Below, piece after piece: positions 1-13,800 of a stretch of DNA of 64,000 nucleotides (the first letter of the stretch is position 1; each line of letters opens with the position of its first letter). The notes beneath the pieces were generated by a model. That model was given only the letters and a program-made list of their open reading frames with translations, was not told the DNA's origin and did not search any database. Origin of the DNA: Semisulcospira habei (Eukaryota > Mollusca > Gastropoda > Semisulcospiridae); the NCBI GenBank assembly GCA_036245525.1, contig BTPG01000002.1, forward strand, positions 163,333,876-163,397,875. Direction: 5' to 3'. Position numbers and translations under genes: made by a program.

Positions 1-378
1 CTTCTTGTCAGGTAAGTTGGCCTGGGCCGGCAGAGGACGACGCTCAGCCTGTTTCCTGCGGAGTCTTTTCGTCACTTCTTGAGAGACCAGCCCTGACCTA
101 CCCTTCCTTGCGCATGACGTGGAGGAGCTGCAGTCGGCTTCCTTGGGACCCTTGGAGACTCTTCGTGCTCTGGATGCAGCGGCGCGTGTCGTGCTGACTG
201 CTTCCCCGCGGATCCCGGCCACGCTCAAGAGGAAGGCCTCTGCTTGTGGGTGCTGATCGTCAGGGCAAGTGGTTCAAGTCGCTCCCCCAGCCGCCGGGCT
301 TCAGGACCTTGTTCGCTGCGGTTCCGCCGGTTCTTCTCGGACTCAGGAAGAGGAAGAAGAAACAGTTGACCGGCAGCT

Positions 379-750
379 GTGTGCTCCTTTGACATCGTGA
401 TACGCGAGGCGCTCGCAGTGTTCTTCTGCCCCTGCCTCAATTCTTCCCGGCGATACCTTGCAGGTTGCTTTACTTCAGGCTTCTTTCCGCAGTGGAAAAC
501 ACAGCTACGCTCTTCGGTTCGCCCTGTTTGCAGCGGGCTCCTTGTTCTGGAGCCACTAGCCTTCGTCCTTCGGATAGATGCCTGGCACCCTTCCTTGTCT
601 TCTCGGCTCTGGGACCTGCTAGCGCTGGCGGTATCTGGGAACCGCGTGGCTTACCACACCTTCGGCAACGCAATGGCTGTGACGGTACACGGTGTCTTGT
701 GGCGAAGCGATGCGGCTCTTCGCCTCTGTCCCTTCCTGGCGGATCTTTAG
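379..750 (+). pseudogene. DIRS-1 gag remnant
   Basis: Translation in this frame contains RVAYHTFGNAMAV and a following LWRSDAALRLCPFL, which align with RAAYHSSANAMAA and LWRRDTLLRLCSDLP in the gag of the DIRS copy at 16980-23399. Flanking gag sequence is in other frames and interrupted by stops. No function is expected from this fragment. Confidence 0.7.
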
Positions 751-1149
751 ACACTTCTTCGCCAAGTTCCCCTCGGAGGAGAGCTCCGTTTCGAGCCCGC
801 CGGACTCATTGTCGAGGAAGCGTTTAGGACTCCTGATCCAGCTGCGCCGTCTCAGCTCCCTTTGGGTCCTCCGCTAGCTCCGGGGCGCGCCCTGCGGGCT
901 TCCAGTTCCAGCCCCGCCCCCTACCAGAGGTGGACGTCTCCCCCCCTAGGCCTTCAGCCTTCCCTGCGCCCGCCCTTCTTCAGGCTAGCGCTCCTCAGCT
1001 ACGTGTGGCGAGCGCTTCTACCAGACGGCCCGTGGATTCTTTCAACAATCGCCGAGGGACTCCTGATCTTCTTCGGTCTCAGTTCCCCGCACCACTCTCC
1101 TTGTGGACGGCGGTGCCATCAGACCAGCCCTGAGGCGAGGCCCTCAGCG

Positions 1150-2700
1150 CCGAAGTAGCCGACTTGCTGCTACGGCCGCGGAGGTGGTTATGCGACACGA
1201 CTCCCCGGCGTTCTACAATCGGCTCGTCGTGGCTCCCGTTCCTGGTGGCAGGTGGAGCCCAGTCTTAGACCTCTCGGCGCTCAACAAGTTCTTCGTGCCT
1301 CATCCTTCCGCTTGGAGACCGCCCGGGCCCTTCGCTCCGCCATGCAGCCGATGGATTGCTGTCAGCCCAGACCTCGGATGCGTGACTTCACATTGCCTTA
1401 CACCCAGCCTCCAGGCATTACTACGTTCGCCTTCCGGAGAGGGGTCTACCAGTTGCGCGCTCTTCCCTTCGGCCTCGACTTCAGCCCTTGGGAGTTTCTT
1501 GGATTTGGATGCTGCGGTAGCCAGAGCCTGTCGTAAGTCCACGAGTCTCTCCTTGGACTACTTAGACGTCCTGCGCTTGAGGAACCAGTCCGAGTCGGCC
1601 CTGATGGAGGACTGGGATGCCCTTCTCCGCCTCCTTGAAGTTCGGGGCTCCTTGGCTAACTTCAGCTAGTCCGATCTCGTCCCTGCGCGTCTCTTCGTGC
1701 ACCCGGGTATGGAATTCCGCACCGACCTCTACCGGCTCCTGGAGAAACGCTTCCAGAAGTTGGCGAACTTAGAGTGGCAGGTTCTCAGACGACGATGCTT
1801 CTACCAGGCATTAGCTGCAGCTTCTGGGACTGATGAACGCAGCAGCGGATCTAGTTCCCTTGAGACGTCTCTACGCCCGGTCCCCTGCTACTACGCCTCC
1901 TACGGCTCTGGCGTCTGTTGATGGCTGACCTCGACGCTCCGGTCCCGGTCTCAACCTTGACCCGTCATCACCTACGGCGCTGCGCAGATCCATCCTGGCT
2001 TGCGACATGAGTCCCGCGGTTCTCGCCGCCCCTCCCTCTCCCTGTGCGTCGATGCGAGCCTCTCTTGTTGGGTAGCTCACCTCCTGCCGTCATTCGAGAC
2101 TACCTTCGGCCTGTGATCCTGAGAGTCGTCACCCCGACACATCAACGGGTGGGAACTGAAGACGGTCGGGCAAGCCCTCCTTCGGTGGGAACTTCGCCTC
2201 CGACCTTAGAAGCCTCTGGTATGGTCAGACAACTCCACGGTCGTCGCCTACTTCCAGAAGCGAGGCGGGACCTGTTCTTCCCCCCCCCCCCCCCCCTCTG
2301 CTTCCTACTCCACCAGGCGCTTCGCTGGTGCGAGGACCGGGATATCACTCTTCGCGCGCCTCACATCCCGGGTCATCAGAATGTCCGAACCGACTTCCTC
2401 TCCGACGCAGTCAGCTTCTGCTTACCGAGTGGTCGCTGCATCCAGACATCTTTGGATGATCGGCGCAGCCGGGGAGTCACCCATGGTCGACCTCTTCGCC
2501 TTGAGTTGGAATTTGAAGCCCCTTCTTCGTCTCTCCACTTCCAGTTCCCTGGCCTCGGCAGTGGACGCTCTCTCCATCCCCTGGGACGGCCTGGTCGACT
2601 TGCCTAACACACCGTAGGTGCTAGTTCCCAAGGTTCTGCTCAAGCTGTGAGGGCGCAACACGATTTTGTTCCTGGTGGTGCCTTCTGATGGACCAGGTCG
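1150..2700 (+). pseudogene. DIRS-1 reverse transcriptase / RNase H remnant
   Basis: Recognisable RT pieces are RHDSPAFYNRLVVAPVPGG and DLSALNKFF near 1195-1300, then frame changes. RNase H-like and downstream DIRS-conserved pieces occur at about 2200-2600, including an ARHIPGH-type remnant at 2355-2385 (read as RAPHIPGHQNVRTDFLS). A C-run at 2281-2297 accompanies one frame break. The YLDD catalytic segment of the intact copy is degraded here (LDYLDVL at about 1552-1572). Confidence 0.75.
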
Positions 2701-2889
2701 GGGACCGCCGATCGCCTGATCCTTGCTACGGCCACCCCGCTGACGCTCACCACCCCAGCGCGAGGCTCAAGCAACCAAGTTGTTCGGTTACCATCCGTGT
2801 CCAGAGCGTCTCCGCCTTTAGCGCGCGGCAGTGGATGTGACCGCTACAGCTCGCAGATCCTCGACCAGACGAGTTAATAAGGCAAGTGG

Positions 2890-3868
2890 AGGGTCCTCTG
2901 CTCCTGGTGCGACGACAGACGCCTCTCCTACACCGAATTGACAGATCCACAGCTGGCGGAGTTCGTCCTCTGGCTGCTCTCCGACCAGCACCTAGCGCCC
3001 TTCTCCTTGAGGCTACTTGGCCATGATCGCGAACGCGTACAGACATCTGGGACGGCCCGGCCTCGGTGCCTGCAAGACCTTGCCGACCTGATGGACCAGT
3101 TCGGTCTACAATGGCCCACTCTACGCTCCGGGGTGCCTAGATGGGACCTGCCTTACATGCTTACTCAGCTCAACGCGCCTGGCTTCGAGCCCATCCAGTC
3201 GGCAACACTACCAGATGTGATGCGGAAGACTTGCTTCCTCTCGGCCCTCGCCTCTGCTTCCAGGGTCAGCGAGCTGCACACCTCGGCACGCCCCAACTGT
3301 CTGCAGTTCAGATCAGACGGCTCACTTCAGCTGCTGCCTGACCCGGCCTTCCTAGCCAAGGCCAGATCTCCTTGGCTGCTCCCCAATTGGTTACGATTCA
3401 GCCATTAAGAGAACTAGGTTCCACCCGTAAGTCCGGACACAGACCCGGTGCGAACCTTACACCCATTAAGAGACCCAGGCTCCGCCGTGAGTCCAGACAA
3501 CAGGACCCAGTGCGGATCTTACAGGTGTACCTGCGCCGGACCAAGCCGCTACGCAGGACACACACCCGACTCTCCTCTCTCTGTCCCCAGGTAGAATGAC
3601 ATCTCAGCCCAGACGATATCCTACTGGCTTCGGCGGATGTCATGTTCCGCTTACCAGGACCGGGCTTCTCACACAGCCACACGCTTGCACACCAGGGCGC
3701 ACGAGATCTAGTCACGGCTGCAAGCCTAGTGTTCGACCGCCACTTTGCTGTGGGCAGGCGAGCAGTGACCGCCTTCGCAAGCTTCTACCTGAGGGACCTC
3801 TCCAGCCAGCGCCAGAGCCTTCGCTGGGGAGAGACATCATGGCGCAACACTCCCTCCAGGTGCCTTAG
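2890..3868 (+). pseudogene. DIRS-1 tyrosine recombinase remnant
   Basis: The frame from 2938 to 3408 keeps the N-terminal core (DPQLAEFVLWLLSDQ) and the first catalytic arginine block ALASASRVSELH. A second frame to about 3868 keeps the final block with FASFYLRDLSSQR around the nucleophilic tyrosine. The HxxR block between them is not intact, so the enzyme is dead. Confidence 0.75.
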
Positions 3869-3984
3869 GGCGCCGTAAGTATCTTTGCTAAAATTAGAGG
3901 GAGGTTGCTTGGGGAGGGCCACTAGAAGTAGTGCGATGGCAGGGGTAGGGGCGTTGTAGCGGCACCTGCCTCCTGTTCAGGATT

Positions 3985-4090
3985 CTCCCATATAGTAATA
4001 CCATCAGTAATGTGTTTTGAGAAAACAAATGTATTTTTCTTTAAAATGAATTTTTTGGAAAAATACTTACCGATGGTATTACTCGAAGGT
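3985..4090. repeat. DIRS-1 internal complementary region
   Basis: The segment contains the right-end motif and the left-end motif joined in reverse-complement orientation around an A/T-rich middle. The intact copy at 23024-23118 has the same arrangement. In DIRS elements this region is thought to template joining of the two termini during replication through a circular intermediate. Confidence 0.7.
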
Positions 4091-4342
4091 CCTTCCCACC
4101 TACCCCGCTTGCCGCTGGTCTGCTAAGAAACTGACTGAAGTGGGAAGCGCGGAGCGCATGCGTGGTGATACAGGAAGGGAGGCTAACCGGGCTTCCGCCC
4201 AGTCTATTGCGCCCCTCTCCTGCCATAACGGCCATAATCGTACACAAAGAATTTTGGGCTAAAATTAGACTAGCTAAGAACTAATCCCATATAGTAATAC
4301 CATCGGTAAATATTTTTCAAAAAAATTCATTTTAAAGAAAAA

Positions 4343-4544
4343 CACCAGTGTGTGAAATAAGTTTGACTAAAATAGTTCAAGGGTAGTGCCAGAATAGCTT
4401 GGCGCCTCTAGGCGCCAAGCTATTCTGGCACCACCCTTGAACTAAAGACATTGGTCCCTATCCTTATCTGTAAGTACTATAATGTAGCTTGCATATGGCA
4501 GTGTACAAATTTGAAGCTTTTAGCCTCAGTATGATATGGGTTAA
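4343..4544 (+). mobile_element. HP-A' hairpin element, truncated on the left by DIRS-1
   Basis: A near-perfect palindrome at 4373-4443 has the GCTTGGCGCC / GGCGCCAAGC centre. The right flank ends in ATATGGGTTAA at 4544. Related flanks occur at 26113-26744 and 45056-45468. The left terminus seen in those copies is missing, consistent with DIRS-1 having inserted there. Confidence 0.75.
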
Positions 4545-4564
4545 GGACCAGTGAAGTGCAGGAG

Positions 4565-4650
4565 GTCTCTTCAATAACAGATGATCTCTCATAAAACTGG
4601 TCACTCAGAACAGGTTCTTCTGTATCTTTTGCTGGTAGATACGATTCTTT
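4565..4650 (+). repeat. HP-F fragment
   Basis: The stretch with ATGATCTCTCATAAAACTGG and AACAGGTTCTTCTGTA matches the right arm of the HP-F copies at 28043-28100 and 41815-41870. Only one arm is present. Confidence 0.55.
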
Positions 4651-4747
4651 CCAATACAATCATGTTTGTTTTAAAATGGTAAAATACAGAAAATGCATAG
4701 TAAACACAGACATTGGAAGTTTCACAATGTTTCTGTGTTGTTGGCAG

Positions 4748-4805
4748 TGGGAGAGAGCAACCAGAAGATGCTGCAGCTCATCAACTTCTCCAGGATTCCA
4801 CTCAG
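4748..4805 (+). CDS. CEP192: CEP192 exon a (58 bp)
   Basis: Acceptor TTGGCAG at 4741-4747 and donor GTGAGC at 4806. The exon enters in phase 1 and leaves in phase 2, encoding a segment with MLQLINFSRIPLR at the start of a beta-sandwich repeat. It is the first exon visible in the window. Confidence 0.75.
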
Positions 4806-7800
4806 GTGAGCAGCACTGTCTACAGATTTTAACACAGCCCTGACTCATTGTAGCAAGATGGATCGAGAATGATAGTTCAGTTGTGCCAAAATAGCTTGGC
4901 ACTGATGACCATGATAGTTCAAAGGTGGTGCCAGGATATTCTTTTGGCACTAGGCTATTCTGGCAACACCCTTGAACTATCATGGCTAATCTGTTCCTTG
5001 ATCTGTGTAGTCTTCAAAGGTCAACTACCAAATTTTATTTTTTTTTCGAGGGGGGGGGCTCATGTATAATTTGATGTAACTTAAATGATGTTTGTACATG
5101 TATGTGTTGTTATTTCTCAGGTTTGAGTTGACATGGCCCCCAAACTCTGTGGTCCCTGAGCCTCAGAAAGGGGAAATGAAAGCAAGGTGAGTCATGTCGG
5201 TGATAATACATGAATTGCAGCTTTTCTGATGATCTTTTGTGTTATTTCTTGTTAACATGTTATAGGGATTAATTTAGACCCTTAGAAACGGCCTCATGCC
5301 TTTGTTTTAACTTTCTTGTTTCTGCAGCGACAGGTACTATCTGGCTCACTGTCTCTCTCACTCCCTCATACTGTTAACACTACCAGCTGCTGCATGCACA
5401 AGAGGGGTTTAAATGTATTGCAAGTTGACGGGACACCCTGTATCAACTATGCTTATTACAAGGTCGCATGTATAACAAAATTTAGATATAACAACACTTT
5501 TTCAGAGGTCCCAACCACGCCTCTTGTAATTTACTTCTGTTATAAACGTCGGATATAACAAGAAGAAGTTATATCTAGTGGCGTTCTGTTACAACTGAAG
5601 TTCAGTGTTCAGAATGTTACAGTTGTGGTTGCACAACATGAAAACAAATCAGCTACTTAACTCATTCTACCCCAGACACCCTACAGCAAGATAAGGTTCG
5701 AGCATGATAGTTCAAGGGTGATGCCAAAATAGCTTGGCGCCTATGGGCGCCAAGCTATTCTGGCATCACCCTTGAACTATCATGGTCGATCTATGTCCTG
5801 CACTGCAGTGCAGTCTTCAGACGACAAGGGCAAAATTTAAGGATTTCGGTGTTGGGGTAGAAAGAGTTAAAGATGTGAACGGGGCCAATATCTGACAAGA
5901 GACATAGATTCTCATGAGCCCACGCAGCTGCAGGGGCTCTTGAGAATCTGTGTCTACCACAGATGGACATGATTATTTCAGAGACTGCATAAATCAAACA
6001 GATGCCATAAAAAGAGTTTGACTGGTCAGTTCTTAATACCCTTGTACCTCCTCAGGTCAAGTACGTCAGTGGAGGTGTGGTTACACATGGCATGGCAGAA
6101 ACGACAAAGGGACTTGCCTTGGCGGGGGGACCTAGTTATCACCTGCAACGGACAACAGAAGGTAGGTGCCTTGTTTCCTTTCCTTTGCAGGCCAGCTTTA
6201 GTACTATCCCCAGTGTGTATGCAGCCACCTGCACTGTAAACTGTAGCGGAAGCCGCATGCATAAAAAGGTTAACCATTTACCACACTACAGCAGGAGATG
6301 GATCAACCATGATAATTCAAGGGTGGTGCCAGATTAGCTTGGCACCAACAGGGGTCAAGCTAATCTGGCACTACCCCTGAATTATCATGGTCGATGCATC
6401 CCCTGCAACTGGTACATATGACACCTCCAGAATTTGGTGCCCAAGTGGTGAATAAAAGATCCCATGCTTTACACCAGCTGTAGTTGACCTGCTAACTGTA
6501 TTTATGCCAACTAAAGGCTGATGTCACCCTGAGAAACTTTTGCTGACTTGACAAACCTTTGTAAATTCACATCACCCTTTGCCCCCACCCGGGTCTGCCC
6601 TGGGGGACTTGGGTGGGGTTAGGTATTTTTTAGTTCCCAGGGTCACCCTGGTCAGCCCCACAGGGTGGGTTTTTCTCTCTATTCTGGGGCATGCGTTTCT
6701 GTCTACCCTTTGTCCATTCACCTGTATTTGCCTTTTTAAAACTCTCCCTACTGTCTGCACTGCCTGTAGCTCTTGATATTGGATGTGTGTTGCTAAATGG
6801 TCTTAGCTTTATTTAGGCCCCATGTAGGTTTATTTAACGTATTTGGCCGGCTGGCGACATACATTCAATTTTCTGTTTAGTTTTTTTTTTTTTTTTTTCA
6901 CAAGCAGTGCAGGCACGTCCTGAGAAAGCCTTGTTGCTGTCGGGACGTTAAGCAATGTACAATCAATCAATCAACATCACCCTTTGGCTGTCGGTAGTGC
7001 TTTTTGTCACAACGATTATTGCAGGTATCATCGTGACAAAAAGTGTTATCAACTGCCAAAGTGTTAAACAGTAGCATGGCACTTATGTGAGGCATAATAC
7101 TGATGCTTACTGGTACCCTGTACATTTACAAGCATGCACAAAGGTATGCATTTGTTTCTTTCTTTGGGCCTTTGATTTGTTGCATCTAAAGTGCACTAAA
7201 TATGTTTTCATTCCCATCAGTGTGTTCGAGTGCACATACAGAATTCCACTCTACCCCCACTGCTGGCTGGCTCCTCCCCCCATTCCTCCCCCTTATCTGT
7301 CACCAACGTCTCCAAACAATTGTCACGGGATACGAACCTCAGTGCCACAAGTCGCAGCCTGCAACTGGCCTCCACCAATATCCACTTTCCTCGTGCCAAG
7401 GTCAATGAACAACATGGTGAGTTTGTCACTTTTCTCTTAAGTGTTACTAGTACTAAAATGCTAGTGTCTCTTTCTTCCAGCTAGTGTCTCTTTCTTCAAG
7501 CATTTCCAGACTTTCTTGGCTCTAAGGTGATCAGACAGATCAGTACAGGGCACTAATTCTGTACCATTTGTGGGAGTGCTCCTCAGATAGATCCACTCAG
7601 GGAATTCACAAGTACCTTTCTATTCAAATGAGATGTTAAGCATATCATTTGAATAAAAGTGTCGTGTGGTGTACTTCCATGACTGGGTTTATATGTAGAG
7701 TACACCTGCAAAGGGTAAGAGATGGCAGTCATAATACGCATAAAAAAGTTCTTTGCCCATATGATTGTTCCTGCTCCTAGTGATCTTTGGATTCAAAGAA

Positions 7801-10800
7801 CCAGCCATGATCAGTGTTGCTTTTTCTTTTCCCATTCTTTGCTGATATGGCTGATCAGGTGTTGCTCTGTGAAAGACTAGATGGTAGGTAGTATCTACAG
7901 TTTGTTTGTTGCCGATTATTTATTCATACTGGTAACGTAGCATTGTGGACTTTATTTTATTTATTTTCTCTTACAGAGAGTCTGCTGGAGCTGACCAACA
8001 TATCGACGGATCCAGTGCGGTGGAAGCTGTCAGCATTTGCCCCGCCGTACGTGAAGGGTGCTGACGAAAACAACACCGTGCAGCGCGTGGGTTACAGTGT
8101 CTTCTCCATCTCTCCTACGACAGGGGACTTGCTGCCACATGAAACATTCAAGGTGAGGGATGTCAGGATAAAAGTTGTATGCCAGGTAATGCTGCCAATC
8201 TGAGGAGCAGGTGAGGTTGATCGGACTGTGCAAGACAATAGATTCTCATGAGCCTCTGCTGTCACAGGGGCTTATGAGAATCTATGCCTCTTTCAGATGA
8301 ATGAATCTTGTAAAACAGAGAAAGTTATGAGTATGACGTCCATGGATTTGAAACCTTGGAGAGGGCATGTACTTCAGAGAAACTCAGAAATCTATTGAAT
8401 TTAGACCTGTCATATTGATACTGGTTGTTTGCAATGAAAGTTTTCTTAATTCAGTGTCCACAGTTTCATCTGCCTGAGAAAAAGTACACTGTAAAAAAAA
8501 TTAGCCACTCAGCACTTCTACCGTGAGCAGGCATATTTAACCCATTTAAGCCCAGTTCTGTGTTTCCTAAACTTTAGAGGTACGTGTTGCCTAACGACTT
8601 TGTACCAGCTGCAGGAGATGGATCGACCATGATAATTCAAGGGTAGTGCCAGATGACCTTGGCGCCCGAAGGCGCCTTGCTCATCTGGCACTACCTTTGA
8701 ATTATAATGGTTGATCCATCTCCAGCTTGTCGGGTATTGGGGCTAAATGGGTTAAGCGACACAGGTGTAGTTGAATCACAGCTGTCAGTGTGTAAGCATT
8801 GCTCTGTCAGTGTGGCTTGTTTTCCTGATGGTCCACAGTTGGGAGTTCTGCGTTGATGATAGTAGTGAGCTATGTTTGGATGCTTTCATGCTTTCCTAAC
8901 GGCCAAGGTCATTGAAGATTAGTAAAAAGTGTAGATTTGTATAAAGTGAGGAGGCTTTGCAGTTTCAATACATGTAGTAAGTATGTGATTTGTGTTGTGC
9001 TAGGTTCCTGTTCGGTTCTTGCCAAAAACCAAGGGCACGTACAACCAGCACTGGGAAGTGGAGTACCAGCCCCTGTCCACAGGCAAGGCAGCATTAGAGG
9101 TCGTTACCACCAAGATCTCACTCACTGCTGAGGTAGGCTGTGTGTGTGTGTGTGTATGTGTGTGTGTGTTTACCTCTGTGTGTGTGTTTGTGTGTGTTTA
9201 CCTCTGTGTGTCTGTGTGCGTGCGTGTGTGTTGTGTACACGTGTTGGTGTGGGTAGGTGTGATTTCTCTCGTGCAAAATCTCTGCAAGTTAAAAACGTCT
9301 GCTCTCATTGTTGAGCTCTCATACTTGTCCTGCTTACTGCTCAAGATGGGTTATCATAAGGGGCATGCCTGACTTGCCACTCGGGCAAGGCAACTGTGGA
9401 GGCTTATGTTGGTCCTTGCCTCTTGCATTTTACTGTGCTGCAGGCATGAAGGGTAACTGTTAACTCACTCAGCCCTGACGCACTACAGCAGAGATGGGTC
9501 AACCATGATAATTCAAGGGTAGTGCCAGATTAGCTTGGCGCCAACAGGCGCCAAGCTAATCTGGCACTGCCCTTGAATTATCATGGTCGATCCATCACCT
9601 GTAACTGGTACATAGTCATTAGACGACGCCTCCAAAATTTGGGAAATATGGCCGTCAGGCTGAATGAGTTAAAAGTTACGNATTTTACAGTTCAACCTCT
9701 TTTGAGCAACCGCTTTTTTTGCAAGAAAAACAAGGTCTTGAAAGACAGGTGCTCTCTCATGGAAAGTCTTGAAGTCTTGAAGGACAAAAAGTGTCACCTG
9801 TCATTAAAGACCATCATTTAGGTGGATGTAGCCTCCTAAATGACAGTCTTTTACCCTTTCAGCCCCAACATCCTACAGCAGGAGACTGACCATGATAATT
9901 CACGGGTAGTGCCAGATTAACTTGGCACCTTCAGGTGCCAAGTTAATCTGTCACTACCCGTGAATTATCATGGTCAACCCACCTCTGCAACTGGTACATA
10001 GTTGTTAAGTATCACTTCCAAAATTTGGGAAATGCACCCGTGACGCTAAAAGGGTTAATGAATGGTGACACTTTTTATGGCAGGTAATGTCTCCTAAGGG
10101 TCATTCAAAGCAGCTTGTGCTGTACTTAAATGCGCCAAGTGTGAAGGATTAACATTTTAGAATTTATTTGTTCACCAAGTGCAGCATTATGATAATACAT
10201 GATTCATCTTGTACAGATTTAAAAAATAAATCCGTGTCTATGTTTAGGTGAGCTCTAGGGAAAGTGTAATGATGGTGAAGCAGGCGAAGGCGACAGAACC
10301 AGTGGTGACTCAAGAAAAAGAAAAAGCTCGCAGAACTCCATTGCAGGAGAAGCAGACAAATTCTACAGCAGCCGGGTAGGAATGTAGTGGTATTTGTTAG
10401 ACAAACTCTGACAATAAGTATGAAGGACACGGGCTTCATACGTTCGCCCAACAGCCCAAATTAGTTGACTTCAGGAGTAGCATGCATGAAAGCAGACTCA
10501 AAACGTCGGCTTGTTCTAAAAAGGAAGTTCTAGCCTACTGTTCAAAACAGTAGACTACAACGTTTTATGTAGACCAAGTCTAAGTTTTATTCCACTATCA
10601 CGCCCACCACACCTGAAGACTGTATGATGCTTCATTTGATAGATTGACCATGATAGTTCAAGGGTGGAGCTAGAATAGGTCATCGCTTCTAGATAACAAC
10701 AACTCTAGCACCACCCTTGAACTATCATGGTCATGTTTCCAGTGAGTGTAAGGGCTGAAAAGGTTAGTGATAATAGTGGATGTGATTGGCATAGACTTCG

Positions 10801-13800
10801 AACTCTGATCACTTCTGACTGCTCAGCCTGTTGCTGTCAGTGATACAATCTTCAATCTTTAACCCGTTCAGTGCCAGCGGATGTAGATTGTTGTTTCTTC
10901 AAAAACATTACCGATGACATGACTACATGGGGGAATGTCTACTTCTAGGCTCAATTTTAGCCTACTTGCCCGTTGTGTGCCCACACAACCCGAGAGGCAC
11001 TCGGGGAACCCCCCAGAGGGGCCGAGAGTTATCTCCCCATACCCGCCTTACCAGATCCGGTCACGAGACCATTCAGTCTTTCTACTTCGCTCGTGGAGAG
11101 AAGACGTGTCTGGCCTGCGCTCTCGCTGCCTCGACCGGTCTTCTGCCTAGCCTACGCTCGTTGCCGACTTCGTGTGCTCTGCGCCCTTCTACCCTGCCTT
11201 CTCTTCCTGCTTAGTTGGGCTGCGTGCGGGGATTTTATCTGCTTCTGAGGACGGCGGTTTGCCTGCCCTTTTCCCCCTTCCCTTCGTTGCAGAGGTAAGG
11301 TAGCGGTAGTTCCCTCGGCCGGCCCTCGGGCTGAGAGCCGGCTGCCTGTTGGGTGCTTCCCTGCTTTTCTTGTTTTAGTTTGGCTTCCTTTCAGTGCTTA
11401 GTGCCTGATTAGCTCACGGTCGGCTTTTGCCGTTTCACGCCCGTTTTGCACGTGGGCCTTAGGCTCCTTGTGTGTTGGCCCGTTTAAAGGCCCTTTAGCC
11501 CTCCGAGAGTTCCCCATTACGCTTTCACCGGGAGCCCGCTTGCGCTTAGCCATAATGCTTTGTACTCCCGGTGCGGCGACTTTAAGTGGCCGACGGTCAC
11601 CCACTCGGTCTGCCTACCGTGTGCGGGTTGCTCCTCGGGCCGCAAGTGTAAGATTGTGCGGCCTGGTCTGAGGTACTGTGGGCGGACCTCTGGTCCTTCT
11701 ACCGCTGAGAGCGTTCTCGCCCGGCTGACAAGCGTCCGGCGCTCGTTGAGACATTGGCCGCCCTTGCGGTTTCCTCTGACCACTCCCGCACGAAACGGAC
11801 CTCTCGTCGGGGATCGCGTTCTTGACTGACCACAGGACCGCCACGGCTGCCACGCCCGCTGACCCTTCCGGAGGGTCTGTTTGCCGGCACAGCGCCCGTC
11901 TCTCTGAGCGTGGCCTGCAACAGTCGGCCTTGAGCCGTCCGTCGATGACGAGCCGTTCTACCACTCTCCCCACAATAAGCCCGCTGATCCTTCCGGAGGA
12001 TCGCCTAGCCGGCATAGTGGCCTACTTCCGGAGTATGGCCCGGTGAGACGTCAGCACCGTCCTTCGCGACGCAGCCGCGACCCTGACTCTAAAAGATAGA
12101 CGCCACTGCTGCCACGCCCGCTGACCCTCCCGGAGGATCTGTTTGCCGTCGCGCTGAGCGTGGCCTGTAGCAGTCTGCATTGAGCCGTCCGTCGATGACG
12201 AGCCGTCCTTACCACCCTCTCCACAACAAGCCCTCCGATCCTTCCGGAGGATCGCTTAGCCGGCATAGTGGCCTACTTCCAGAGTCAGGCCAGGAGAGAC
12301 GTCAGCACCATCCTTCGCGACGCGGCCGCGACCCAGATGTTCACTGTTCCTCCTCTAGACACGGACGTTCCCGCTCGCCTCGTAGCGCCGTCAGCGGGAT
12401 CCTCGCCGCCCTTCTTCCCCACTAAGAGAGAAAGAAGAAGAAGGAAAGTGCAAAGAGGGCGCCTTCGCGCCCTGCGCCACGCCGTGTGTCACGTTCGCCA
12501 CGTCACCGCCCTCGTCGTCCCTCCTCGCCTCGTCGGGACTTCTCGCCGCGTGCCCGCCGGGCTCCTTCCAGTCCTCGCTCCCGCGTCTTGGAGAGGGCTT
12601 GTCGGCCCGTTCTCGGTCGCCTCCTCGCTCACCGCCGCGCTCCTCGCTGCCCTTGCGTCCCTGGTCTACGCCGGAGGTTCAGCGCATTCCTTGACCTCGC
12701 TGCGGTCGGTGGTGATTCTGGTGCCTTCTCGACGCTCCCTAGAGGACCACACGCACAGCCTGCTGCACGAGGACTCCGTCTCAGTTCTGTTCGACGAGGA
12801 GGGATGCTCGACCTCGCCCACGACCCTCGAGGATGCTTCCCCTCGGCGCTCCCGTCTTCTTCCCGGGCAGAGACGCTTTGGCTCTGGATGTAGCCGCCAG
12901 GAGCATGGCCGCGACGCTGCCAGCGGACGCCTGCCCAGCTTCCCTCCCCTGAAGAGAGAGGTCGCCGCCTTCGTAGACGCGGAGAGGCAGGTCAGGAGGT
13001 TACTCACTTCCCCTACCGCCCGGCTTACGGACCTTCGAGACGTCTTTCGTCGCACCTACAGCTGGCCACGTCCCAGGAGCCGGTCTTTTTCTCTGACCGT
13101 CGTTGGCCCGCGGTATTAGGCTTGTCGTTTCGGTGAGATTGGGATGACGGCCATTCCTCAGGCCTTCTCCATCCCTCTGCCTACACTGGACCCTTCGGCC
13201 GTGTAGCTAGCCGGCGGCCCGGCTCTCCTTCGGCGGTGCCTGCCGCGGGGCCTGGACAAGACACCGATTTTGGTCCGGAACACCGTAGCCTGCGCTGGTG
13301 TCTTGGAGCTACTCACGCAGGCCCTGGTCCGTCGGGTGGAGGAATCTTGGCATCCTCCCATCTCTCCCCTCCTAGGAGACCTGCTGGTACTCTAGGAGAC
13401 CGCCAACCGCGCCACCTACCACTCGTCGGTCAACGCGATGGCTGCCTCTGCCAACTGCGACCTGATGCGTCGAGATGCCCTGCTTCTCTCCTGCTGTGCG
13501 TTGCCGCCGGACCTACTAGCGCAACTTCACCGTGCCCCTTTGGGTGGGCCCTTGCTGTTCAGTGACACTTGGTCCGCTGGGAGAGCCTTCAACCCCGACC
13601 GCTGGCCCAGCAGTGCCCCTCCTCCCCGCCGCTTCGCCCAGCCCGCCAGGCTAGAGGTCGCGCCTCGCGGTCCGCCAGAGCCCACCGCCCTTTCGTCGCT
13701 CCCCACTCTGGACCGAGATTCCCAGCGTCCCGCTGAAGGCCTCCACCTTGAGGGAAGAGGTAGCCTCCCTGCTGAGGTAGCCGCCTGGGAGGTTGTCCGG

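Larger units (their letters stand above)
1..4342 (+). mobile_element. DIRS-1: decayed DIRS-type retrotransposon, left end outside window
   Basis: The order gag, RT/RNase H, tyrosine recombinase, internal complementary region and right inverted terminal repeat is the same as in the intact copy at 16980-23399, but every coding block is broken by stops and frameshifts. The right end (about 4258-4342) carries the TAATACCATCGGTAA terminal motif and an A/T-rich tip. It abuts an HP-A' hairpin element at 4343, so this copy appears to have inserted into that hairpin. DIRS elements are known to integrate through a tyrosine recombinase and to make no target-site duplication; only one junction is visible here. 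Divergence from the other three copies suggests an older, separate subfamily. Confidence 0.85.

Noticed and set aside
9019..9372. Long exon f read through its donor
   Set aside because: The frame continues only into Cys-Val repeats from a TG microsatellite; the GTAGGC donor fits.
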